Shown: positions 1-11,200 of the stretch, piece by piece
Position numbering within the stretch: the first letter of the stretch is position 1
How the letters are laid out: the number at the start of each line of letters is the position of its first letter
IMG/VR virus record: IMGVR_UViG_3300044620_000288
Span: 64,001 to 86,241 of that record
From: a virus
Length of the DNA stretch: 22,241 nt
Strand: one strand, 5' to 3'
Position numbers and translations under genes: made by a program
The notes under the pieces: generated by a model
What the model saw: the letters and a program-made list of their open reading frames with translations, nothing else
Told to the model about the DNA's origin: nothing
Databases searched by the model: none

Positions 1-3000
1 CAAGGAGGCTTTGCTACTAAACAAGAAGCAGAAGATTATTTAAAAGAAGTAGAAGAAAAGTTAGGGGTAGAAGATAAAATCAACGCTAAGTATGATGCAG
101 AACTAGCTGCTTTAGAAGGACAACCTGCTCCTACACCAGAAGCTCCTGTAAACTTGAATGCAGAGTTGGTAAAGACGTTAACAGAAGAAAGAGATCAAAA
201 GCTTTCAGATCTGATGCCTCTCTACGGTACGGCTAGAAAGACTATGATGCAACTAGGGGATGAGGCTTTAGATCTAGGAGACCGTAATATTTTAGCAGAT
301 CCTGTTAAGTATTTAGAAGGTCGCATTGCACAAGGGGAATATAGTTTACAGCAAAGTATAGATAGGTTAAAAGCACTTGATACTAATAATCCTGATAATG
401 CTAAGGAAGCTAAAAACTTACAACGTTATATTGATACAGAAAAAATTGTTTTAGGAAAGACATATCCTAAACTTGAACAGATAAAAGCTGTAGTAGCTGA
501 GTATAATGATAAGATGAGTAGAATAGGAGAAACTCCTACACCTGCTGCACAATCTTATGACAACAAAGGAACCACTGGGCCTAGCACAGACTTCCGTGTA
601 GTTGCTAAAGGTGAGCAGAAGGAAGACAAGATGGATGACCTAGACTTAGCTGAGTTTAAGAAATGGCATGCCGCTAATGTTCCTGGTATTCCTTACGAGA
701 TATTAGAAAACATTGTTCGTAGAAACCCAGACATTACAGCTTGGGGTGTATTTGAGAATGGTGTTGCTAAGTTCTACAGAAGTGCTACACGTGGTACAGA
801 ATATCATGAGGTGTTCGAGGGTATATGGAAAGGTTTTCTTTCTCCTGGTGAAAGACAAGACTTATTAAATGAGTTTAGAAGTCAAGCTGGTACCTTCAAA
901 GATAGAGCTAGTGGGCGTGATGTTGAATATGCTGCTGCTACAGATACAGAGGCTAAGGAAAGAATTGCTGATGACTTTGCTGATTTCAGAGTGGGTAAAC
1001 TTCCTGTTAGAAGCTTGGGTGACTTGATTATCAGATTCTTCAGATCTATCATGAACTTCTTTAAGAATTTCAATGCTAAACCTACACTTAAAAAACAATT
1101 GTTTGAAGCAATTGATTTAGGTAAGTTTAAGGAGAGTGTTCTTCCTGATACAGTGAAGAATGAGGCTGCTGCATATAGAGAGATTGAAGGACTGTCTGAA
1201 CAACAAGCTCAGAAGTTTGTAGAAGATATGACAGCAAGGGTTGCTGGTCTAGTCTTCCTCAAGGCAAAGAAGTATTTGTACACTCCTCAAAAGCTTACAA
1301 GTAAGCAAATCTTTGGAGAGATAGAAGAGATGTATCTAAGGGAAGGTCAAACTCCAGGATGGAATGGTGTAAACAAACGCACTAAGCTTGGAGATGGTCG
1401 CTGGGAAGCTCTTGTACAAAGAACAAAAGAAAAGCTACGCATACTAGGTGTTACATTTAACGAGGATGGTATAATCAAACTTAATGGAGAAGACACCAAT
1501 AAGAATGACTATGCTCCTGAGGCGTTCACTGTAGACATTAAGAAAGGTGCGTCGTTTGATGTTAAGTTTACACTTGCTACTCTGTTCAAGGCTAAGGCTA
1601 TGGACCAGAGCAATACACTGAACCTAGAAATGCCTGATGCTCAGATTGATGCAGAGGTATTAGGATATAAACTTCTCAACTTCAGTACAGCATTTGCTAC
1701 ACTGCTTGAGAGACTATCTAACACTAGTGGAGTGAACAACATGACAGACAAGCTATTAGAGCTTGCAGCAAATGATGCTGATTATGTTCGTATGTTTACA
1801 CGCCTAGGTGGTAAGAAAGACAAATCTATTCCATACAAAGACTTCAAGGCTGAGGACTGGAAGTTCTTCATTAGCTTCACACAAACCTTTACAAGACAGA
1901 GACCTGATGCAATGGTACAGCGTGTTGCTGGTGGTGAGACATTTACCACTCCTGCAAATGTACAAACTGCTGCTAGACAACAAGTTGACACATGGGTGAC
2001 CAACATGAAGGTGTTGTCTAGAACAAATAAAGGAGCTATTGTATACAATAGTGCTACACAAACTTATAAGGCTAATACAAAGAAGCTTAAGGATATGCCT
2101 ATTGGCACTTCTAAGCAGATGATAGAATTCCTAAATGAGATTGGTGTTACATTTGATTCAGACACATACAAGAAGCTAAAGAGCTATGGTGGAGATAAGA
2201 GTCAAAAGAATCAGTTTGCTGCTGCTGTAAAAGATATCCGTGCCTTCTTACAAGACACTGATGACCTTCTTACAGTGACTGGTCAAACTCTAGGCATCAC
2301 TACACAACTAAACACACTTGGTCGTCTATACATAAATGCAAACAATCCTAACCAAGACATCACATATTTTGGTATCGAGAGGAAGAGGATGCAAGCATAC
2401 ATTGATAACAACACTGCATCAGTGTTTGAGAATGAGTTTAATGAGGCTACCACTCTGGATGAGCTATTAGAAAAGCGTCCTGAGCTACAGGATATATTCT
2501 CCACTGGCGCTCAAATACTTAAGAAGGGTGGACTTTATTTTGACAAGGATGGTAACAGAATTAGAGAGATTAAAGTGATGACCATTCAGGGTGTAGAGAA
2601 TAGTGATGAGTCTAAGAGTAAAGGTATTTCTAGACTTGGTCTAGGAGAGCGTTTCTCTCTTGAAATAAATGAGAACCTAAACGGTAACTTCTATATTCTT
2701 ATTCCTGCAGATAGTTCTACAGAATGGATGATGAATGTTGGTAACCAAATCAGCTACCAAGAGTTTGCTGATGGTAAAGCCTGGAACAAAATCTATTCCA
2801 TCTACAAGGGTTATCTGATGGATGACATTGCTCTAGCACGTGATTTCAAGAATCGTGGTAAGCTGAACAATGTTAATGCAAGAGCTAAAGAGTTACGTTT
2901 CTTTAATGATATCCTTCGTCCTAAGACACTAGAGAAACTAAACAGCATGATAGCTGATAAGTCAGTTTCTATGGAGGAGATTGAGAAATATGTAAACGAG

Positions 3001-6000
3001 AACCAAGAATCAATCAACCAAGATGTTGCTGGTTTCTTAGAAGGTATTACAGACACTACATTTAACACTCTTAAAGACAATGATCAAATTGTTCCTATTC
3101 AGGAAGGTTGGACATGGGATAGTCTGGACAATACATTTGCTCGTAAGAACAATATTAATAAAACCAAACCTATCATAGAAGACGTTCTGAAGCAAGTGTT
3201 GCTATTCAGAACTGTTAACTATACAATCAATAACATTGAATATCACAAGATAATATTCGGTGACCCACTTCAGTTCTCTACAGAGAAGGGTAAGTTTGAT
3301 GAGACCAAGCGTATCAAGAGCTTCCTATCTCCACGTAGAACAACATTTGATGTTGCTGAATTTGATAACTTCTTAAATGACAATCTGAATGAGGTGGCTG
3401 GTATTGCACTTCAACCTCCTAAAGATGACAGACCTGCTGACCCTGGTTACCATAACCACAAAGCTTACACAAGAACTGTAACATTTGCAGATCCTAAAAT
3501 AGCTGGTGCATTAGCAAACATCATTCCTGCGTATGCAGACATTAAAGAAGCTGATGCTGCCTCTTGGTTAATGGATACAACATTCAGAGAGATTAAGAAT
3601 AAGAACGGTCAATGGACTGATGAGGCTGAAGATTTCCACCAATGGCAAATGGCTAACACAAGAAAGAAGCTGGCTGCTAAAGGTGAATACACATATGCTA
3701 GCTCTGAGCTAAAAGCGTATGATGAAAAGCTCACATCTACACCTTCTCCTAAATACACATTAGAGATATTGAAACCTATTGTGTCTGGTGTTAAATACAA
3801 CTCAAACAACATCAACCTGGTGCTAGACAAGTTCTCTCAGATGCCTATCTACTACAGTATGGTGGAAGGAACTACTCTAGAGAAGTTATATATACAGATG
3901 TGGAAACAAGGATATGGTTATGCAATTGTAGAATCAGGAAGAAAGGTGGGAGCTGAAGGCTTACATTCTATCTACAATCCTAATGGTACATTTAATGAGG
4001 AAGCATTTAACAACTTTGTTGATGTTCCTTGGAAAGCATACGGTATCCAGGTGGAGAATATATATGATGAGGGTAAAGAACAAACTCGTGGTTCTCAGTC
4101 TACCAAGTTGATTAGCATTGACTTATTTGCTAACGGTGAGGTGTTTGGAGCTACAGGTGCACGTGCTGAATACATTAAGAATCTATACAAGAAGAATGTT
4201 AAAGACCTAGACAGAATGCATGCCAATGCTTATAATAACCTACTTAAAAAGCTTGGTGTTGTAGACAATGGTCAAGGATTTACTCTTGAAGATAAACAAG
4301 CGTTGTCTGAAGTGTTAGTGTATGAGATGTTCCGTAGAGAGCTCTCTGAGAATGCTAAAGACACTGTTAGACTTAATGAGGAAGATGAGTTCAGAATTCC
4401 TTTTGAGGCATCTCCATCTTATGTACAAATCAGAAACATCATCTACTCAATGGTTGAGAAAGCTATTCTCTCTCCTAAGATGGGTGGTAAGCCATTAGTT
4501 CAGGCTCCTGTAACCATGTGGGAGAATGCTGAGAAAGGCAGAAGTCTGGTTCAAAAGACTAAAGATGGATGGAAGAAGATATCTAGAGAAGAGTATGAGG
4601 CACTAGAGGATAGTGAGAAGAAGAAGGTGCGCATGACTAGTGACACACTCAAGTTCTATACAAAAGATAAGCCATATATGGAAGTGATGCTTCCACATTG
4701 GTTTAAAGATAAGCTTGCTGCTAAGAAGTTTAAAACTGACCAGGAAATACTTGATTACATCAATAAAAGTCCTGACGGTGCTAAGATTCTTAGAGGTATT
4801 GGTTTCCGTATTCCTACACAGTCTTTGTCTTCAATAGACTCATTTAAGGTGGTAGGGTTCCTACCTCAATATATGGGAGATACTGTTATAGTTCCTACAG
4901 AACTAGTTACCAAGTCAGGATCTGACTTTGACATAGATAAACTCAATACCTATTTAAGAAACGTATATGTAGATGCTACAGGCAACCTTAGACTTGTTAA
5001 ATACAATGGTTCTGAAGAAGCTACAAAACAATTCTTTACAAAGGTGTATGAAGACACCATCCAAACTGAGATTGACAGAATAGATAAGTTTGAAGACTTC
5101 AGAGACAGAATGTTCTCTGTGTTGATAGATGTTGAGGACTTAACAGACTTCTCTTCAGAATCTGTAAACGCAGCAATAGATGAGCAAGATGTTGACTTCT
5201 TCTATGATAACTTAAACCTATTCAAAGAAATTATAAAGCAAGCTGCTGATGCAAATCTTCCTGCTAGTGAATACATTGCACAACAGGTTGAGAAGCTGGC
5301 AGATAAGAAAACCAAACTCACTAAGAAGATCTTTAACGAGAAGCTTAAGAATGAGTTTGTAGAAGATATGTATAAGCGCTCCCTCGAGAATGAATACTAT
5401 GATTCTTTTGAAGAGTTGCTTACACTTCCTGAGAACTTCAATCGTCTCATCAGCCCTGTGGGTGATGGTGGCTTGAAAGAAATTGCTACAGAGATTGAAG
5501 ACCTATTAGGTGAGAAAGAGGTTGATGTTAAGAACAAGATCATCAACCCTAACTACATGACCACTTTGAGACACGCCTTCATAACTGCTAAGGCATGGGT
5601 GGGTATTGGTGCTGTAAACATTACCAACCACTCTCTATCTCAGAAGGTTACAGTGATTATGGATCCTGAGAAGATAAAGAACTCTCCTGCATTTGACCAG
5701 AAGTTCTTAGGTGACGGTGGTATTCTACTACCTCACAACAAGGTGACTGTTAACGGTAAGGAGTACATATCTATGTCTGGTGTACTAGATGCAGATGGTA
5801 AACTTTACATCTCTGATGGTTTGTCTGGATATATTACATCATTTGTGGATGTGGCTAAAGATCCATACATCATGAAGGTGATTAGAAGTACAAAGGCTGT
5901 TGGTACATTTATGGTGATGCAAAGAATGGGTGTTCCTATTCGTACAGCAGCTCTGTTCATGAACCAACCTATCATCAGAAAATACTTAGAACTTGTAGAA

Positions 6001-8289
6001 GGAACAGGAGCTCGTGGATTATTTGGTCGCAAGAACATGTCTACTATCATGGACAGATTCCCTGTTAAAGAAGGAGATGTTGCAGAAGTGGCTGATACTA
6101 TTGATGTTGAAAATCTTGCAGAAAACATCCGTGAGTTTGCAGAAAAAGGAAAGCTGAGCACCCTCAAGAAGAATGCTGAGCAACAACTTATATTCCAACA
6201 GTTCTTGAGACTGGCTAAGATGGCTGATTACAACTTTAAGTTTACACAGGCTATCAACTATGACACTAGTAAGTTCAAGAGTGCAGATGCTTTAAGCAAG
6301 AAGGTTATGAAAACTGACCTGGCTGCAGAGAATAACATCTTCACATCTCCTACAGAGGTGCTTGATAACTCACACATTGGAAACCAGAAGAAAATCTTAG
6401 GATTGTCTGTGGATGCTACGGGTGCCATCTTTGTATTAGACCAAGACAGATTTAGAGCTATCACAGATAAGATACTTGATCAATACAAGCAAAGAGAGTT
6501 TATAGCTGAAGATGATTATGATCGTATCTCTAATAAGGTGAGAGCATCGTTCCTAGACTATGTTATACAAACTAGAACAGGACTGAACGCTTCTATCAAA
6601 CCTTTGTTGATTGATGCTAACACATCTGTAGCTACACGTCTAGCTGAAGCTAAGACATTGTATGCCAATGAGTTACCTATCCTTAGACAACTTGAGGTGA
6701 GATTTAATAGAGAGAACGGTATACACACAGTGATGCTAATGGCTAACGTAAAGGATGCTGCTAGTGAGAATATGTACATCGGTATGATGAGAGAGCTTAG
6801 AAACAATCCTAAGACTAACCAACTGTACAAAGATTTAGTTACACTTTCCATCCTTCAGGGTACATACCAAACAGGTGTGTCTATCAAGAACATTATTCCT
6901 ATTGAAGACTACAGTGCTGTTGTAGCTCCTGTAATTTCAGGCTTGAGAGTGACAGAAGATATGGATGCATTCGCTGAAGGAATGTTCCAGCGTAATAACT
7001 GGGATGATAACATGGTGTTCTATCCTTTGAATGAGGTGTTCTTTAGAACTCTTACAGTAGATCCTAGGTATCAAGACATTGCTGGTGAGGCTGTGTATGA
7101 ATACTTCTCTCCTGTTTTCCCAAATAATGATGCTTTAAAAATCAAATCTAGTCAAAGAATAATCTTATATTTGGACGAGAATTATGATAGTGAAGCAATT
7201 GGTAGCGGGGACTATGTAAAGATAAAGAGAGTGGTGGCTAATAAAAACGGTGGTGAACTTGTAGATGTTCTGAAGGGTGTGGGTCTTTCCAAAAAAGCAT
7301 ACGCGATAATGAAGAAAGCTGGTAATCCAATGATTACACAAGTACTTGGTTATCAGAAAGTTAAATACCCTGGAACAGATGTTCCTGTAACTGTAGGTGT
7401 AAAGAACTACAAAGGAGATATTGAAAACAAGTATGTATATAAACTCATCAACCTTTATGGTGAGGGTTCATTTGGCTCAGAGTATTACACAGACTTCAAA
7501 CCTTCTGTAGTGGATAACAACACTGTTACAATTAAGAATGAGATTCCTGATAGCGATATTGTAGCTGCTTTATCTCAGGATATTAAGGTGGATGATATTA
7601 TGCAACAGTCTGCTACACCTACAAATGATGTGAAAGTGGACATGGGAAGACAAGCTGAAATAGAACCTGGACTTGGGCTCACTAAAGAAAACTTTGAATT
7701 CCCTGAGGGTTATGATGAAGCCATGGCTGCAGCTGCTGTAACAGGTCTATCTTCTGAAACAAAGATTAACATCTATGCTGGTACAGGGGAGAATGCTGAG
7801 TTAAGTAACTTTGCTAAGAGACCTTTTATATTAGGAGATGATATAACATATCCTACAGTAGAACATGCTTTTCAATTAGAAAAATTACAATATAGCAATG
7901 CTTATACAGATGAGCAAAGGGAAGCCATAATAAGAGATATGATTACTAAATCTGCTGCACAAGTAAAAGCATTTGGTAAAACTATCAAAGGATTGAATGT
8001 AAAAATGTGGAATGAAGATGCTTCTGAAATAATGAAAGATTTAATAAAACAATCTTTTCAAGCAAACCCAGCAGCTCTTCAAAAATTATTGGCTACAGGA
8101 AATGCTGAACTTACCCATACACAAGATAATACTAAATGGGGTAAAGAGTTCCCTAAACTACTTATGGAGGTTAGAAAGGAGCTAAGACCTCAAGCACCTG
8201 CTAAACCTGAAGCAACTCAAATAGACTTGTTTGATACCAATGATGAAAACCTTGATGGGGCAGATGAATCTAACCCATGTAAACGATAA
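1..8289 (+). CDS. Giant crAss-like virion RNA polymerase fused to C-terminal NADAR domain (5' partial)
   Basis: Likely a virion-packaged single-chain DNA-dependent RNA polymerase that transcribes early phage genes after injection. The frame is open from base 1, so the apparent TTG start at 154 is not credible. The gene begins left of the window; 2762 residues are visible, numbered here from base 1. Domains in order: a charged N-terminal region with Pro-rich linkers; a zincin-like segment with HEVFE at 269-273, where the second metal His of HExxH is Glu; helical regions; then the polymerase core. There RIPTQ at 1603-1607 recalls the RxPT motif of beta' subunits, followed by the catalytic DFDID with D1642, D1644 and D1646. 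A NADAR/YbiA-like domain spans about 2590-2729, with SNF, YPTVEHAFQ (E2621, H2622, Q2625), TGNAEL and W2713. The acidic tail carries QIDLF. phi14:2 gp66 is about 2180 residues, so this one is long. It lies five bases before the second giant gene. The polymerase call rests on the DFDID context; the NADAR call is strong. Confidence 0.82.
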   Translation, partial: QGGFATKQEAEDYLKEVEEKLGVEDKINAKYDAELAALEGQPAPTPEAPVNLNAELVKTLTEERDQKLSDLMPLYGTARKTMMQLGDEALDLGDRNILADPVKYLEGRIAQGEYSLQQSIDRLKALDTNNPDNAKEAKNLQRYIDTEKIVLGKTYPKLEQIKAVVAEYNDKMSRIGETPTPAAQSYDNKGTTGPSTDFRVVAKGEQKEDKMDDLDLAEFKKWHAANVPGIPYEILENIVRRNPDITAWGVFENGVAKFYRSATRGTEYHEVFEGIWKGFLSPGERQDLLNEFRSQAGTFKDRASGRDVEYAAATDTEAKERIADDFADFRVGKLPVRSLGDLIIRFFRSIMNFFKNFNAKPTLKKQLFEAIDLGKFKESVLPDTVKNEAAAYREIEGLSEQQAQKFVEDMTARVAGLVFLKAKKYLYTPQKLTSKQIFGEIEEMYLREGQTPGWNGVNKRTKLGDGRWEALVQRTKEKLRILGVTFNEDGIIKLNGEDTNKNDYAPEAFTVDIKKGASFDVKFTLATLFKAKAMDQSNTLNLEMPDAQIDAEVLGYKLLNFSTAFATLLERLSNTSGVNNMTDKLLELAANDADYVRMFTRLGGKKDKSIPYKDFKAEDWKFFISFTQTFTRQRPDAMVQRVAGGETFTTPANVQTAARQQVDTWVTNMKVLSRTNKGAIVYNSATQTYKANTKKLKDMPIGTSKQMIEFLNEIGVTFDSDTYKKLKSYGGDKSQKNQFAAAVKDIRAFLQDTDDLLTVTGQTLGITTQLNTLGRLYINANNPNQDITYFGIERKRMQAYIDNNTASVFENEFNEATTLDELLEKRPELQDIFSTGAQILKKGGLYFDKDGNRIREIKVMTIQGVENSDESKSKGISRLGLGERFSLEINENLNGNFYILIPADSSTEWMMNVGNQISYQEFADGKAWNKIYSIYKGYLMDDIALARDFKNRGKLNNVNARAKELRFFNDILRPKTLEKLNSMIADKSVSMEEIEKYVNENQESINQDVAGFLEGITDTTFNTLKDNDQIVPIQEGWTWDSLDNTFARKNNINKTKPIIEDVLKQVLLFRTVNYTINNIEYHKIIFGDPLQFSTEKGKFDETKRIKSFLSPRRTTFDVAEFDNFLNDNLNEVAGIALQPPKDDRPADPGYHNHKAYTRTVTFADPKIAGALANIIPAYADIKEADAASWLMDTTFREIKNKNGQWTDEAEDFHQWQMANTRKKLAAKGEYTYASSELKAYDEKLTSTPSPKYTLEILKPIVSGVKYNSNNINLVLDKFSQMPIYYSMVEGTTLEKLYIQMWKQGYGYAIVESGRKVGAEGLHSIYNPNGTFNEEAFNNFVDVPWKAYGIQVENIYDEGKEQTRGSQSTKLISIDLFANGEVFGATGARAEYIKNLYKKNVKDLDRMHANAYNNLLKKLGVVDNGQGFTLEDKQALSEVLVYEMFRRELSENAKDTVRLNEEDEFRIPFEASPSYVQIRNIIYSMVEKAILSPKMGGKPLVQAPVTMWENAEKGRSLVQKTKDGWKKISREEYEALEDSEKKKVRMTSDTLKFYTKDKPYMEVMLPHWFKDKLAAKKFKTDQEILDYINKSPDGAKILRGIGFRIPTQSLSSIDSFKVVGFLPQYMGDTVIVPTELVTKSGSDFDIDKLNTYLRNVYVDATGNLRLVKYNGSEEATKQFFTKVYEDTIQTEIDRIDKFEDFRDRMFSVLIDVEDLTDFSSESVNAAIDEQDVDFFYDNLNLFKEIIKQAADANLPASEYIAQQVEKLADKKTKLTKKIFNEKLKNEFVEDMYKRSLENEYYDSFEELLTLPENFNRLISPVGDGGLKEIATEIEDLLGEKEVDVKNKIINPNYMTTLRHAFITAKAWVGIGAVNITNHSLSQKVTVIMDPEKIKNSPAFDQKFLGDGGILLPHNKVTVNGKEYISMSGVLDADGKLYISDGLSGYITSFVDVAKDPYIMKVIRSTKAVGTFMVMQRMGVPIRTAALFMNQPIIRKYLELVEGTGARGLFGRKNMSTIMDRFPVKEGDVAEVADTIDVENLAENIREFAEKGKLSTLKKNAEQQLIFQQFLRLAKMADYNFKFTQAINYDTSKFKSADALSKKVMKTDLAAENNIFTSPTEVLDNSHIGNQKKILGLSVDATGAIFVLDQDRFRAITDKILDQYKQREFIAEDDYDRISNKVRASFLDYVIQTRTGLNASIKPLLIDANTSVATRLAEAKTLYANELPILRQLEVRFNRENGIHTVMLMANVKDAASENMYIGMMRELRNNPKTNQLYKDLVTLSILQGTYQTGVSIKNIIPIEDYSAVVAPVISGLRVTEDMDAFAEGMFQRNNWDDNMVFYPLNEVFFRTLTVDPRYQDIAGEAVYEYFSPVFPNNDALKIKSSQRIILYLDENYDSEAIGSGDYVKIKRVVANKNGGELVDVLKGVGLSKKAYAIMKKAGNPMITQVLGYQKVKYPGTDVPVTVGVKNYKGDIENKYVYKLINLYGEGSFGSEYYTDFKPSVVDNNTVTIKNEIPDSDIVAALSQDIKVDDIMQQSATPTNDVKVDMGRQAEIEPGLGLTKENFEFPEGYDEAMAAAAVTGLSSETKINIYAGTGENAELSNFAKRPFILGDDITYPTVEHAFQLEKLQYSNAYTDEQREAIIRDMITKSAAQVKAFGKTIKGLNVKMWNEDASEIMKDLIKQSFQANPAALQKLLATGNAELTHTQDNTKWGKEFPKLLMEVRKELRPQAPAKPEATQIDLFDTNDENLDGADESNPCKR
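7768..8187 (+). other. NADAR (YbiA-like) domain within the giant RNA polymerase gene
   Basis: This domain lies in the C-terminal part of the giant polymerase. It shows the family landmarks in order: a beta strand with NIYAG, then SNF, YPTVEH followed by FQ, a Lys two residues on, a W before an IM helix, an F..N helix, TG...L.H.Q, W at 8137-8139, and a closing LLMEVR. NADAR domains were predicted to act in NAD/ADP-ribose metabolism, and members paired with DarT-like toxins remove ADP-ribose from guanine in DNA. YbiA itself is linked to N-glycosidase activity on riboflavin intermediates. Which reaction applies here is unknown. Lys codons in this domain are AAA in 12 of 14 cases, unlike the polymerase core. 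Confidence 0.85.
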
Positions 8290-8294
8290 TTAAT

Positions 8295-11200
8295 ATGGCG
8301 TGTAAAGTTAAATATGTAGAACAAGAGTATAGGAAGAACTATCCTGAACTGGCTGATAAACTTAATCAGAAGTATACAGACATTTGGAAGGATATTACCG
8401 ACTCTAATCTATTTAGAAAGTATGGTGATGGTCCAACGGCTACTTATTTGCTTTCCAAAGCTGGCACTGAACAGCAACAGAAGCAGGTTAACTTTATTGC
8501 CAAACTGAATGAGAAGTATGAAACTCCTCAGGGCAAGTCAATTATACAAGGTGCTCCTACAAAGGCTGGGAACAATACAAAGATATTAGTGAATGTCCAT
8601 CCTCTGGCACAAGGAGAGTGGAGCAAGCTACAAAAACCTGAACAGGGAACATTGTTCCAATTGCGTGGTGGTACCATGGGATCTAATGCATCTCCTAAGA
8701 CCATTGCAATGATTAAGGACTTCCTTACACGCATTGGTGTTAGCACTAAGAATGTTAATGGTATTGTAGTGAATGGTGTTCAGATGAATGCAAACGCTGC
8801 AGCCATTGTAACACAGAAGCTTATTCAGGTGGTGAATGGCATGGAAGCTAGAGCTCTTCCTGAGGAAGCTATGCACTTTGCTGTAGAAATCATCAAGCAA
8901 ACTAATCCCAAGCTTTACCAAAAACTACTTAACGAAATCAATAGCTACCAAATACTAAGAGATACATTTGCTGAGTATAGCAACAATCCTCTTTATCAAA
9001 CAGAAGATGGTAGACCTGATGTATTGAAAATCAAAGATGAGGCTATTGCCAAGGTGCTTTCTGAAACAATCATCTATCAAGGTGAGAACAATAAAGAAAG
9101 TATGGAGAAACTTGCTAAGGTGCAGACCTGGTGGGGACAAATGTTGGAATGGCTCAAAGGTCTGTTCTCTAGAAGTGGATTTGATCAAGCAGCTATGGAC
9201 ATCATCTCTGGAAAAGAAATTGGTACAGCTGATGACATCCGTGCTAATGAGAATGAGATATTCTTACAGCAGTCTAAACAAGAACAGATATTTAATACCA
9301 TTAAGTCTGGCTCTATGGCTGTTGAAAAGCGTGGAGATGGTTACTATGTAAATGGTAAGAAAGTTCCTAAACGTGTAACAGATCTTGTTAATGACTGGTA
9401 TGAGCGTAGGTTTAGAGAGAAGAAACTAACAGACAGTGAGTTCCAGAAGGCTATTGACTCAATGAAAGCTGACAAGGGTACAGCTGGACATATTGATTTG
9501 GAGGAAGCATTTAAAGTGTATGTAGATCCTCAGACAGGACTAATGAGACCTGAGCCTTTAAATGATGATGCTTACGTATCTCAGCTTAACAAAGATGACC
9601 GTAAATATTACATCACTCTAAGAGATAATCTTAAGAAGCGTTTGGACTCATTTGGTCCTAATGCAAGATTCCTTGCTGAAGCTATAGTGTATGATGCTAA
9701 GAGACCGGGGGGTGGTATTGCTGGTACAATTGACTTCATAGCTATTACAGAAGATGGTAAAGTGAACATGCTTGACTGGAAGTTTACCAACCTCAATACA
9801 AATAAGTATGATGATATTCCTTGGTATAAAGTGAACGCATGGCGTACACAGATGAACCAGTACAAGTTAATCCTCAAGACAGCATATGGTATTAAGGAAG
9901 ATCAGTTTGATCAAACCAGAATGATTCCTATACAGGCTATCTACACAGAGGCTGATTATAAAAAAGAAATCTTACCACGCCTATCTGGTATTAAAATAGG
10001 AGATGTAGATATAAAGAACATCGAGGAAGACTATTTACTTCCTGTTGGTCTAGAGGAAGAAGTTACAGGAGAAGAAGAACTAGATGACTTGTTGGCTAAG
10101 CTCAACCGCATCTACAAAAGAATGTCTGAGAAAAAGGCAACACCTGGTGAAAAACTTACTAAGGCTGAACAACTTAACTCTTTGTACACAGCTATTCGTC
10201 ACCTTCAGATGAGAAGAGATGCTAAGTCTCTTGTATACCAAGCTCGTCTTATCAACAAACAAATTGAGGACATATTCACAAAGTTTGAAGATAAGTTTAA
10301 AGGTAAAGATCCATTAAGCTTTACAGAGAAAGAGCGTAGTGATTTTACAAAAGAAATGGCAGATGGACTAGAAGCACTAGAAACATATGCTGATTTGGCT
10401 ACAGATCTTGACTTCTTGTTCAGAGGTGAGCTTGATAAAGCTACAGAAGATGTTAAGAGTGAAATATACAAAGCTAGTTCTGCAGCTAAACTATTGAGAT
10501 CTAGATTGTTGAAACTGGACAAGTCTTTCACTAATGACTTCATTGCCCTATCTGAAAAAGTGAAAGGAGCTAAAGAAGGAGAGAAAACTGTTACAGGTGC
10601 AACTAAGTGGTTTAGTAGTACAGCCACCTTGCAGATTAAAGCTGCACAGGTGTTATTCAGAAAAGCTAACCGTGCCTTCACTTATGCAGGTATGGACACA
10701 GCTGCAGAAAGTAGAAGACTTGCTGAGATAAAAACCAAATATGATGCTTGGGCTAAAGGAAAAGGTCTAACATCCAATAACTACTTTGACATCATTAGAA
10801 AGAAAGCTGATTCATATCAGAAGGAAGCAGATGCTCGTAAGAAAGCTGAGATGGAAGAGCTAAACAAAATGAAGCCTGAAATCTCTGAGGAATCATACAA
10901 GCAAGAAGTTGAGAAGATTAATCAGCGTTATGAGAATGCTATCAAGGATAAGAACCAATTGATTGATGAGTTTGATCCTCAGTTCTATTCAAAACTCAAC
11001 TCTGCTATAGCCCAGAAGGACTATGCATGGATTAGAGATAATATAGATAAAGCTGAATATGCTGAGCACTTACGTAAGAAACTAGATGAAGAAGAGCAAC
11101 GCATATTTGATAAACCTCGTATTGGTACAGAGGAAGACATTGCTAATCAGATCAAGACAGAACTGAGAAAAGCAAAAGAACTATACAACATTACTACAGA

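Noticed and set aside
154-156. TTG as the true start of the giant polymerase gene
   Set aside because: The frame is open through to base 1 with normal coding character and a Pro-rich linker, so the gene is cut by the window edge.
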